Below, piece by piece: positions 22,050 to 31,101 of a stretch of 64,000 nt of DNA (positions within the stretch are counted from its first letter, which is position 1; each line of letters starts with the position of its first letter). Below the pieces are notes generated by a model. It was not told the DNA's origin, ran no database searches, and saw only the letters and a list, made by a program, of their open reading frames with translations. The DNA lies in assembly GCF_015206995.1 (NCBI RefSeq), contig NZ_JADEXR010000009.1:3-64002 (forward strand). Reading direction: 5' to 3'. A program made the position numbers and the translations under genes. This stretch comes from an aff. Roholtiella sp. LEGE 12411 (GTDB lineage: Bacteria > Cyanobacteriota > Cyanobacteriia > Cyanobacteriales > Nostocaceae).

Positions 22050-22622
22050 ATGGGTATCATGGGCACATTCTTATTACTTGCCGCAGAAGCGAACGCTGTT
22101 CATTCTGAATTGGCAGAAGGCGCAGCAGAAGGTGGTTTCGGTCTAAACATAGACATTTTTGAAACCAATCTCATTAACCTAGCGATTCTAGTTGGCATAT
22201 TATTCTACTTCGGACGGAAAGTTTTAAGCAATATCCTGAATGAGCGAAAGTCAAATATTGCAACCTTGATTCAGGAAGCAGAAGGGCGCTTAAAAGAAGC
22301 ACAGACTGCTCTATCCAAGGCGCAAGAGCAGTTGATCCAAGCTCAGGCAGAAGCACAACGGATCCGCAAATCTGCCCAAGAAAACGCCCAGGCATCAAAA
22401 GAAGCCTTGTTGGAGCGGGCAGTGCAAGACGTAGAACGCTTGAAACAAACAGCAGCAGCGGATTTAAACAGCGAAACAGAGCGAGCGATCGCCCAACTGC
22501 GTCAGCGAGTAGCTACTCTGGCATTGCAAAAAGTCGAGTCACAACTCAAAAGCGGCATTGCCGACGATGCTCAACAAATGTTAATTGACCGTAGCATCGC
22601 TCAACTGGGAGGCAATGTATGA
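22050..22622 (+). CDS. atpF: ATP synthase F0 subunit b
   Basis: This 190-residue stator subunit has one membrane helix ([18 protein letters not shown], about residues 44-61) preceded by a short acidic lumenal segment. A long coiled coil rich in Ala, Gln and Glu ([20 protein letters not shown] and on) follows. It pairs with b' in a heterodimeric peripheral stalk. Its stop overlaps the start of the delta-subunit gene by four bases (ATGA), which indicates translational coupling. The ATG four codons in ([11 protein letters not shown]) is another possible start. Confidence 0.95.
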   Translation: MGIMGTFLLLAAEANAVHSELAEGAAEGGFGLNIDIFETNLINLAILVGILFYFGRKVLSNILNERKSNIATLIQEAEGRLKEAQTALSKAQEQLIQAQAEAQRIRKSAQENAQASKEALLERAVQDVERLKQTAAADLNSETERAIAQLRQRVATLALQKVESQLKSGIADDAQQMLIDRSIAQLGGNV

Positions 22623-23173
22623 CAAGTAAAGTAGCAACAGCCGAAGTAGCCCAGCCTTATGCACAGGCACTTTTGTCAATAGCGCAATCGAAAAACTTGA
22701 CAGAAGAATTTGGGGAAGATGCGCGTACTTTCCTGAGCCTACTCTCAGAAAACAGAGAGCTACAGAACTTCTTTGGTAATCCGTTTATTCAGTCTGAGAA
22801 AAAAAAAGCTCTGATCAGACAAATACTCGGCGAAAGCGCTAACCCTTACTTACGCAATTTTTTGCTGGTATTGGTAGATAAACGGCGCATTGCGTTCTTG
22901 GAACCAATTTTACAGCAGTATCTGGCGCTGTTGCGGCAGTTGAATCAAACCGTATTAGCGGAAGTGACTTCAGCCGTTCCCCTCACCGAAGCTCAACAGC
23001 AGGCAATCATCGAAAAAGTGATTGCCATCAGTAAAGCTCGCCAGGTAGAACTAGAAACTAAGATAGATAGCGAGTTAATTGGTGGTGTGATCATCAAAGT
23101 AGGCTCGCAGGTAATTGACGCTAGTTTACGAGGTCAGTTGCGTCGCCTTTCCTTACGCTTAACCAATAGCTAG
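22619..23173 (+). CDS. atpH: ATP synthase F1 subunit delta (OSCP)
   Basis: This 184-residue delta subunit (atpD in cyanobacterial naming) ties the peripheral stalk to the top of the alpha/beta hexamer. The helical N-terminal domain begins [18 protein letters not shown], with [13 protein letters not shown] and [15 protein letters not shown] as conserved stretches. The C-terminal part [26 protein letters not shown] is diagnostic. Start and upstream stop overlap as ATGA. A 161-bp spacer with inverted repeats follows before atpA. Confidence 0.96.
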   Translation: MTSKVATAEVAQPYAQALLSIAQSKNLTEEFGEDARTFLSLLSENRELQNFFGNPFIQSEKKKALIRQILGESANPYLRNFLLVLVDKRRIAFLEPILQQYLALLRQLNQTVLAEVTSAVPLTEAQQQAIIEKVIAISKARQVELETKIDSELIGGVIIKVGSQVIDASLRGQLRRLSLRLTNS

Positions 23174-23175
23174 AA

Positions 23176-23303
23176 GATTAGAGTTAGGAGTGAGAAGTTA
23201 GGAGTTAGGAGTTAAATAAAAAGTAATTTATTTGAACTTTTAACTTTTAATTTTTGGATTTTTAACTCATCATTCCTAACTCTTACCTCCTAACTAATGA
23301 CTT
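23176..23303 (+). repeat. Inverted heptamer-type repeats in the delta-alpha spacer
   Basis: Tandem copies of GTTAGGA (AGTTAGGAGTTAGGAGTTAA) face the complementary series TTAACTC..CTAACTCTTACCTCCTAAC about 60 bp later. The spacer RNA can thus fold into a long imperfect hairpin. This is STRR-type sequence inside the operon, so it may modulate expression of the genes beyond it. Confidence 0.6.
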
Positions 23304-23334
23304 TTTCCGTCTCGAAAGCAAACAAAATAAACAC

Positions 23335-24855
<1,521 letters not shown>

Positions 24856-24859
24856 TTAG

Positions 24860-24887
24860 TCATTGGTCATTGGTCATTGGTCATTGG
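24860..24887. repeat. TCATTGG heptamer x4 in the alpha-gamma spacer
   Basis: Four perfect tandem copies of TCATTGG begin five bases after the atpA stop. They are followed by a degenerate inverted series (CTAATGACTAATGA). This is the fourth repeat- or hairpin-bearing spacer of this operon. Confidence 0.75.
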
Positions 24888-24953
24888 TAAAGAACTAATC
24901 ACTAATGACTAATGAAAAAGGACAAATGACTAACGACGACTAAGGAAAAAATT

Positions 24954-25901
24954 ATGGCCAATCTCAAATCGATACGCGATCGCATTCAGTCGGTCAAAAA
25001 CACTAAAAAAATCACAGAAGCCATGCGTCTAGTGGCTGCGGCTAGAGTGCGTCGCGCGCAAGAACAAGTGCTGTTGACTCGACCCTTTGCCGACCGCTTA
25101 GCACAAGTATTGTATGGTTTGCAAACCCGTCTACGGTTTGAAGAAGCAAACTTACCACTGCTAAAAAAACGACAAGTTAAGTCCGTAGGACTGTTGGTTA
25201 TTTCTGGCGATCGCGGTTTGTGTGGCGGCTACAATACTAACGTCATCCGTCGTGCAGAAAACCGCGCCAAAGAAATCAAGGCAGAAGGTCTAGACTATAC
25301 ATTTGTGCTTGTTGGACGCAAAGCTACACAATATTTTCAACGCCGCAGTCAGCCTATTGATGCTACCTACACCGGTTTAGAACAAATTCCCACCGCACCG
25401 GAAGCTACTCAAATTGCCGACCAACTGCTTTCCTTATTTCTTTCGGAAAAAGTAGACCGCATTGAGTTAATCTATACCAGATTTGTCTCCTTGGTTAGCT
25501 CACGTCCTGTGGTGCAAACCTTGCTTCCCCTTGATCTTCAAGGTCTAGAAGCAGCTGATGACGAAATCTTCCGCCTGACAACCCGTGGCGGTCAATTTCA
25601 AGTTGAACGAGAGAAAGTCACTACCCAAGTCCGCCCGTTAGCTCGTGACATGATTTTCGAGCAAGATCCAGTGCAGATTCTTGATTCTCTGTTACCTCTT
25701 TATTTGAGTAATCAGCTATTGCGAGCGCTGCAAGAATCAGCTGCTAGCGAACTAGCAGCACGGATGACAGCCATGAGTAACGCTAGCGAGAATGCTGGTG
25801 AGTTGATTAACACCCTAACGTTGTCTTATAACAAAGCCCGACAAGCCGCAATTACCCAAGAACTCCTTGAGGTTGTTGGTGGTGCAGAAGCACTAACTTA
25901 G
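24954..25901 (+). CDS. atpC: ATP synthase F1 subunit gamma
   Basis: This 315-residue rotor shaft (also named atpG) has the N-terminal helix [20 protein letters not shown], the GLCGGYN motif, and the C-terminal helix [32 protein letters not shown]. The length includes the ~35-residue insertion of photosynthetic gamma subunits (around [20 protein letters not shown]). The cysteine pair of the plant redox switch is not seen in that insertion, as expected in cyanobacteria. It is the last gene of the operon, closed by a strong terminator. Confidence 0.97.
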   Translation: MANLKSIRDRIQSVKNTKKITEAMRLVAAARVRRAQEQVLLTRPFADRLAQVLYGLQTRLRFEEANLPLLKKRQVKSVGLLVISGDRGLCGGYNTNVIRRAENRAKEIKAEGLDYTFVLVGRKATQYFQRRSQPIDATYTGLEQIPTAPEATQIADQLLSLFLSEKVDRIELIYTRFVSLVSSRPVVQTLLPLDLQGLEAADDEIFRLTTRGGQFQVEREKVTTQVRPLARDMIFEQDPVQILDSLLPLYLSNQLLRALQESAASELAARMTAMSNASENAGELINTLTLSYNKARQAAITQELLEVVGGAEALT

Positions 25902-25927
25902 AGAATTACTCATTGGTAGTTGTAATA

Positions 25928-25972
25928 AATAGCTAATTGCTAGTTGTCTTATTAGCAATTGGCTATTTTTAG
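25928..25972 (+). terminator. Rho-independent terminator of the atp operon
   Basis: AATAGCTAATTGCTA and TAGCAATTGGCTATT form a 15-bp stem with one G-U wobble and a ten-base loop, followed by TTTAG. It starts 26 bp after the gamma-subunit stop. Confidence 0.75.
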
Positions 25973-25993
25973 TATTTGGGACTTTTTAATTAG

Positions 25994-26422
25994 ATGACAT
26001 TGACTGCATACGGGCCCTTGTGTACCGAAGTTTATGACATCACCAAGCCCATTGGTGGAGAATACCCCGATGTGCCCTACTACATCAGCCACCTTTCCCG
26101 AATCGGTGGCAGAATTCTTGAGGCAATGGTTGGGACGGGACGATTACTCATACCACTGTTAGAAGCTGGTATCAACGTTGAGGGTATCGATACTTCACTA
26201 GATATGCTGGCTGTTTGTCGAAAGCACTGTGTGGAACGGAAGCTAAATCCTGTTCTTCATCACGGTAGAATAGAGAATCTTGACATTCCTGGTAAGTTTA
26301 GTGCGATCGCTGTTTCTTTTGGCTCGTTCATGCTGTTAGAAAAGCGAGGTGCTGTGGCTGCGTTGCAAGCTTTTGCTCGACTTCATTGTCTTACAACACA
26401 TTTCAAAAACAATACACTATAA
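25994..26422 (+). pseudogene. Truncated class I methyltransferase upstream of tmRNA
   Basis: This 142-residue reading frame keeps only the first half of a SAM methyltransferase. A start region ending YISHLSRIGGRILEAMVGTGRLLIPL is followed by VEGIDTSLDML and HGRIENLDIPGKFSAIAVSFGSF. The usual G-C-G-T-G-R of motif I reads M-V-G-T-G-R, so even the cofactor loop is altered. The frame ends in unrelated residues (HCLTTHFKNNTL) 17 bp before the tmRNA. Family members are about 240-260 residues, so the C-terminal half is missing. Truncation beside tmRNA, a classic integration site, suggests loss through an insertion or deletion. Any product is unlikely to be active. Confidence 0.65.
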
Positions 26423-26439
26423 TAATAAATATGAGACAT

Positions 26440-26826
26440 GGGTCCGTCACGGTTTCGACAGGTTGGCGAACGCTGCTCTGTGATTCAGGTCGAGAGTGAG
26501 TCGTCTCTCGAAAATCAAAGGCTCGAAAAAAAAGTAAATGCGAATAACATCGTTAAATTTGCTCGTAAGGACGCTCTAGTAGCTGCCTAAACACCTCTTA
26601 TAGGTTCGAGCGTCTTTAGTTTGACTCCGTTAAGGACTGAAGACCAAACCCCAACGGATGCTCTAGCAAGCGTTCTCTGGTTGGCTTGCTAGCTAAGATT
26701 AAATCAGAGCATCCTACGTTCGGGATAATGAACGATTCCCGCCTTGAGGGTCAGAAAGGCTAAACCTGTGAATGAGCGGGGGGTCAATACCCAATTTGGA
26801 CAGCAGTTCGACTCTGCTCGGATCCA
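26440..26826 (+). ncRNA. ssrA: Transfer-messenger RNA (tmRNA)
   Basis: The 5' end GGGTCCG (26440-26446) pairs with CGGATCC (26819-26825) to form the 7-bp acceptor stem, with A at 26826 as discriminator base; CCA is not encoded. The tRNA-like end has the T-arm AGCAG-TTCGACT-CTGCT. The tag frame runs from 26540 to the stop at 26588-26590 and reads ANNIVKFARKDALVAA, the usual tag of Nostoc-type cyanobacteria. It rescues stalled ribosomes with SmpB (encoded elsewhere). One-piece, not permuted; about 387 nt. Confidence 0.96.
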
Positions 26827-26841
26827 CTAACGCATAATTAA

Positions 26842-26885
26842 CAAATCCACCTGACACTTTTGATGTGTAGGTGGATTTTGTTTTA
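26842..26885 (+). terminator. ssrA terminator
   Basis: AAATCCACCT (26843-26852) and AGGTGGATTT (26869-26878) form a perfect stem, extended by inner GACAC/GTGT pairing, and are followed by TGTTTTATGG. It lies 16 bp beyond the tmRNA 3' end. Confidence 0.8.
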
Positions 26886-26992
26886 TGGATAGAAGGTAAT
26901 GTGTAATTTCGCTGACGACTTTCATACAGCGAGTTTTTATGAATAAACCACAGTAGGGTGTGCATTACAATGCCCACCCTACTATTAAGGAA

Positions 26993-27097
26993 CTATAGCG
27001 ATTCTCATTTGAATGAGGTACACGCGTAGGGACACGCCAATGCCGTGCCCTGTGGTTAATTATTTTTTTGTACCTTACCCATGCGGGAACCGCTATA
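26993..27097. mobile_element. MITE-like element, family C
   Basis: Imperfect inverted ends about 27 bases long: ATAGCGATTCTCATTTGA and onward at the left, and on the opposite strand ATAGCGGTTCCCGCATGGG at the right, both running into GGTAC. The core contains TAGGGACACG and GCCGTGCCCT. Total about 105 bp, no coding capacity. Confidence 0.55.
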
Positions 27098-27319
27098 TTT
27101 GCTGTAGTTTACTCAATTGAAATGAAAATTGTTGTAAGGATTCTCAAATTATGAATTACATCAATAGTTTGATACATAGGAAGCACAGGGAGAGGGGAAG
27201 ATAAGGGAGCAAGCAGAGGAGGCAGGCGAAACTAGGGAAGCGAGTAATTAATGACTCCTATCTCCTGTCTTCCAACTACTAAACATTAAAAGTCAAAACA
27301 ATTAATCCTTCGCAATCAG

Positions 27320-27775
27320 CTAATCGTTTTGTTTATGGTGTTGTGTAGGTGTGTTTCCAAACCTTTTTCCCCTTTTTTTTAGTACCCGTCGCAGTCGGTC
27401 GGCGCTCAAGTTTACTTGGCGCTCAGAAGCCAGTTTTTTTGCTAGTTGTTTAGAGTTATAAGTCTGTGGCTCTTGAGCTAAGCAATTTTCCAGGTAAACC
27501 AAGTCTGATTCCGAATATCGGGGTTTTCCCCCTCGACCAGGAGCATCCCATAGTCCTACTAACCCCATCTTGTCCCAGCGATGAAGGGTTTGACGTACCG
27601 TTGAAATTGCCCAGTTCAAGCCTTGAGCAATCTGCTCGTTTTTTAAGCCACGAGCATTCAGTAGTAAAACTTGAGCGCGATCTTTAGTACGTTGAGGAAC
27701 CTCTTTGGCTTTCCTTAACTCTTCCAAAGTCTGCTTTTCCTCTTCTGTTAAAAAAATTCTCAATCGGCATCCCAT
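27320..27775 (-). pseudogene. IS630-family transposase remnant (N-terminal helix-turn-helix part)
   Basis: This 151-residue frame matches the N-terminal DNA-binding half of IS630-family transposases: EEKQTLEELRKAKEVPQRTKDRAQVLLLNARG and a helix-turn-helix NEQIAQGLNWAISTVRQTLHRW, then RPG-like DAPGRGGKPRYS and LRRVLKKRGKR. The frame passes an A8 run (CTAAAAAAAAGGGG on the coding strand). In the alternative frame one reads KKKGKKVWKHTYTTP before a stop, so family-typical residues are split between two frames. The DDE catalytic half is absent. It is a 3'-truncated, frame-damaged relic. Confidence 0.7.
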
Positions 27776-28703
27776 AAGCGGTAGTCTTTCACACAGTCAG
27801 TTTTTTCAATTGTTGTGTCAATGCAAGCCTATATACTTACTTACACACAGTATTTAATAACACACTAAAATAACTGAACTACATGTTTAAGGATGCCGGA
27901 GTCTAGCCTGAAGGCATGTTATGTGAGAAGTACTAGCTTGAAAAACACTTGTTAAAGTCTGGAGTTGATCATCAAGTAATGATTTACGCACAAAATTAGG
28001 CAAACAATAGCTTTAGCCTTTACAGGGTGCTTTGTCGGGTAGCAAGAAGCCAGAGCTAATCGCTATAACAATAATAATGTATTAGCGTCGTCCTAACTAA
28101 TATCTAAAATCCACACTAACTAAAGTGTAGCATTAAAATTTAGTTGATTATTCGTATTTTTACTGCTAGTTTATCGAAACTTTAAAAATGATTTTTATAA
28201 AAATTTGCATTTGGATGAGTAGAAAAAGATGTAAAAGCCTAGACTTTTTTATTAAACTGGTTTTAGCTAATTTGCTTTGATTATCTCTGTAAAATTGCTG
28301 TTTTCTTTACTTTACAGAAAATTTACACTTTACGTGACGAAAAATTTATCAAGATAGTGGCATGTAGAATGTTCATTAAAAAACATATTAACAACAGCAT
28401 ATTTGATGCTTGTTAAAAACTTCTAAAGAATTCACCCTACTTTTCCTACTTATTATCTCAGTAAGTACTTGAAAGAATGAACTTTTCTAGCTTAATGTTT
28501 GATATTTAATTGCAAGTAAAATTACGAGATACCAATTTTGCGATCGCTTAATACTTTAGACTGCAATTGCGGGCTAGTGTGTACCAGCAATTTCTGGCAA
28601 CTTTAAATAAAGCTTTAGTTGCCACTAAGCAATATTACTTAAATATTTGACAATTAACTATTTCAAGTTAACTGCATAGTTCACTGTAGAAATTAAACTG
28701 GCT

Positions 28704-28828
28704 ATTAAACCCCGTCTATTTTGAAACCTGGAGTTTTTAAGGAGAGTGTATTATTCTCTTGTGGCTTGAGTTCTGAGCTTTACTCTAATTCCAAAAAACT
28801 ATGGTTTTCAAGGTAGACGCGGTTTAAT
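28704..28828. mobile_element. MITE-like element, family D
   Basis: This 125-bp palindromic element starts ATTAAACCCCGTCTATTTTG and ends CAAGGTAGACGCGGTTTAAT. The inverted ends match over about 40 positions with a few mismatches (ATTAAACC, CGTCTA, TTGAAA, AGTTTTT are conserved). No open frame. Only one copy was noticed in the window. Confidence 0.65.
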
Positions 28829-28938
28829 TGCATAATTTATGCTTTTCATCACAACTTCGTGGTCAAAAGAGGATGATATATATGATAGTTTTGAATTAGC
28901 AAGTAGCAAGAATATTCAGCATTGCTAATTACCAAATA

Positions 28939-29057
28939 TATATAGTATTCCTCTTTGATTTTTGAAAAGTAAAAAAAAACTGTGTACACCTATAACTCCC
29001 TATTCCCATTCCCTGTCTCTACGAGTCAGATCACGAATCAAATCGGATTAGTATATG
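28939..29057. mobile_element. MITE-like element, family A copy 2
   Basis: This is a shorter copy of the element at 9551-9687. It shares TTTGATTTTTGAAAAGT, CTGTGTACACCTATAACTCC, TCCCTGTCTCTACGAGTCAG and CACGAATCAAATCGGATTA in the same order. The ends (TATAGTATTCC, GATTAGTATATG) are more diverged. It lies about 170 bp upstream of the flv3 start and could affect its promoter. Confidence 0.65.
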
Positions 29058-29229
29058 TATTTAATTTTAATTTAATATATATTTTGAGTAAAAAAGATTG
29101 CTAATAAATAGAAACAATTGATACAAGTTAAATTTTCAAAAATATCATCTTCATTACAACTTCCAAAAAAAAATATTGGGACAATGGGGACAGAATAAAA
29201 ACCTGATGATTTGCGCTCGGAGACGAATA

Positions 29230-30948
29230 ATGGTAGCGATCGCACAGAATATTCAACATCGGCTAACTATACAAACTGTAGAAATTGCCCCTAACACAAC
29301 AGCGATTCGCTCTCTTGATTGGGATCGCGATCGCTTCGATATCGAATTCGGACTGCAAAATGGTACAACCTACAATTCATATCTAATTAGGGGTGAGCAA
29401 ACAGTTTTGGTTGATACTTCTCACCAGAAGTTTCGCCAGTTGTATTTAGACACCCTTAAAGGTCTTGTTAACCCCAAAACAATTGATTACATAATTGTCA
29501 GCCACACAGAGCCAGACCATAGCGGCTTAGTGGAAGATGTCCTCCAGTTAGCACCAAGAGCCACAGTTTTAGCCTCAAAAGTTGCGCTCCAGTTTCTAGA
29601 AGGCTTGGTACATGATCCTTTTTCCAAGCGGATAGTCAAAAGTGGCGATCGCATAGATATCGGTAAAGGACATGAAATCGAATTTGTGAGTGCGCCTAAC
29701 CTGCACTGGCCAGACACAATCTTCAGCTATGACCGCAAAACCCAAACCCTCTACACTTGTGACGCCTTTGGGATGCACTTTTGTGACGATCGCACCTTCG
29801 ACGAAGACTTAGAAGCGATCGAAGCTGACTTTAGATTTTACTACGACTGCTTGATGGGCCCCAACGCTCGTTCTCTGCTGAATGCCATGAAGAGAATGGG
29901 CGAACTTGGGAAGATTAATATTATCGCTAACGGTCACGGGCCCTTACTATATCACCATTTAGATGTTTTGACCGGGTGCTACGAAAATTGGAGCCAAAAA
30001 CAAGCTAAAGCAGAAACTACAGTTGGCTTGTTTTATGTCTCAGATTACGGGTATAGCGATCGCCTAGCTCATGCAATTGGTGACGGGCTACAGAAAACTG
30101 GGGTTGGGGTAGAAGTACTGGATCTGAGTTCTGCTGAGAGCCAAGAAATCCAAGAACTAGCTGGTAGAGCCGCTGGGATTATTATTGGTATGCCACCAAC
30201 TACCGCCGCAGCTGCTCAGGCTAGTATCAGTTCGCTGCTAGCCGTAGCTAAGAACAAGCAAGTGGTTGGGCTATTTGAATGTTATGGCGGGGATGATGAA
30301 CCCATTGATACACTGCGGAGAAAATTTATCGACTCCGGTATAAAAGAAGCCTTCCCAGCCATTCGGATCAAAGAAGCTCCAACAGCATCAACATTCCAGT
30401 TGTGTGAAGAAGCGGGTACAGACTTGGGACAATTGGTGGTGCGCGATCGCAACATCAAGCAAATTAAGTCTCTCGACGTCAATATGGAAAAAGCGTTGGG
30501 TCGGATTAGCAGCGGACTATATATTGTCACCACCAAAAAAGGCAATGTGTCAAGTGCAATGCTTGCATCCTGGGTAACACAAGCAAGTTTACAACCCCTA
30601 GGATTCACAATTGCCGTTGCTAAAGACCGCGCCATTGATTCCTTAATGCAAGTAGGCGATCGCTTCGTTCTCAACGTCCTAGAAGAAGGAAATTATCAAG
30701 AACTCAAGAAGCACTTTCTCAAGCGCTTACATCCCGGTGCTGACCGATTCGCTGGAGTAAAAACTCAAACGGCTAAAAACGGTTCCCCGATTCTGACTGA
30801 TGCTCTGGCATACATGGAATGTGAAGTGCAAACCAGCATGGAGTGCAGCGACCATTGGATTTTATACTGCACCGTCCAAGAAGGTCGTGTCTCCAAAGCC
30901 GATGGACTGACAGCCGTTCGTCATCGCAAAGTAGGCAATTACTACTAA
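29230..30948 (+). CDS. flv3: Flavodiiron protein Flv3-type (canonical iron ligands)
   Basis: The frame opens at 29176, but the ATG at 29230 (MVAIAQNIQHRLTIQTVEIAP) fits the family, giving 572 residues. A metallo-beta-lactamase-like diiron domain (about 30-260) carries HTEPDH (His92, Glu94, Asp96, His97), His159, Asp178 and the NGHGP histidine, the complete ligand set. A flavodoxin domain (about 275-415) and a C-terminal flavin-reductase domain (about 435-572) follow, the cyanobacterial class C layout. With Flv1 it reduces O2 to water downstream of photosystem I. Immediate flv3-flv1 tandem order resembles the heterocyst-specific flv3B-flv1B pair of Nostoc (inference). Confidence 0.9.
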   Translation: MVAIAQNIQHRLTIQTVEIAPNTTAIRSLDWDRDRFDIEFGLQNGTTYNSYLIRGEQTVLVDTSHQKFRQLYLDTLKGLVNPKTIDYIIVSHTEPDHSGLVEDVLQLAPRATVLASKVALQFLEGLVHDPFSKRIVKSGDRIDIGKGHEIEFVSAPNLHWPDTIFSYDRKTQTLYTCDAFGMHFCDDRTFDEDLEAIEADFRFYYDCLMGPNARSLLNAMKRMGELGKINIIANGHGPLLYHHLDVLTGCYENWSQKQAKAETTVGLFYVSDYGYSDRLAHAIGDGLQKTGVGVEVLDLSSAESQEIQELAGRAAGIIIGMPPTTAAAAQASISSLLAVAKNKQVVGLFECYGGDDEPIDTLRRKFIDSGIKEAFPAIRIKEAPTASTFQLCEEAGTDLGQLVVRDRNIKQIKSLDVNMEKALGRISSGLYIVTTKKGNVSSAMLASWVTQASLQPLGFTIAVAKDRAIDSLMQVGDRFVLNVLEEGNYQELKKHFLKRLHPGADRFAGVKTQTAKNGSPILTDALAYMECEVQTSMECSDHWILYCTVQEGRVSKADGLTAVRHRKVGNYY

Positions 30949-31101
30949 AGGAGTCAAGGGTCAAGGGTCAAAAGGCAGAAGGGCACAAAGGAAAGACTTG
31001 CTCTCACTCCCCCACTCCCCCTACTACTTTCTTAAGCGCGTTAAAAACTGGGCAAAAGTTGCCTGGTTTTTCCAAATTTTCCCCAACCTCACCAAACAGC
31101 T

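Larger units (their letters stand above)
26827..27319. other. Intergenic region with palindromic repeats
   Basis: After the ssrA terminator comes a hairpin unit, AGTAGGGTG..CACCCTACT (about 26951-26982), then a miniature element at 26993-27097. Beyond that is purine-rich sequence with no frame or RNA gene recognised. The stretch 26938-27130, without the inner element, has a degenerate counterpart at about 59225-59320. Confidence 0.5.
27776..29175. other. 1.4-kb gene-free region upstream of flv3
   Basis: AT-rich sequence with stops in all frames. It contains two different miniature elements (28704-28828 and 28939-29057) and a small CTGTAAA..TTTACAG palindrome near 28290. No RNA gene was recognised. 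The flv3 promoter must lie here; no NtcA-type GTA-N8-TAC site was found on a manual pass, which does not exclude one. Confidence 0.5.

Noticed and set aside
26714-26977. 87-residue minus-strand frame over the tmRNA
   Set aside because: It lies antisense to the 3' half of ssrA and its terminator, whose structure fully explains the sequence.
27776-29175. A hidden RNA gene or small protein in the long gap before flv3
   Set aside because: Stops occur in all frames and no tRNA, riboswitch or known RNA fold was recognised; only miniature elements were found.
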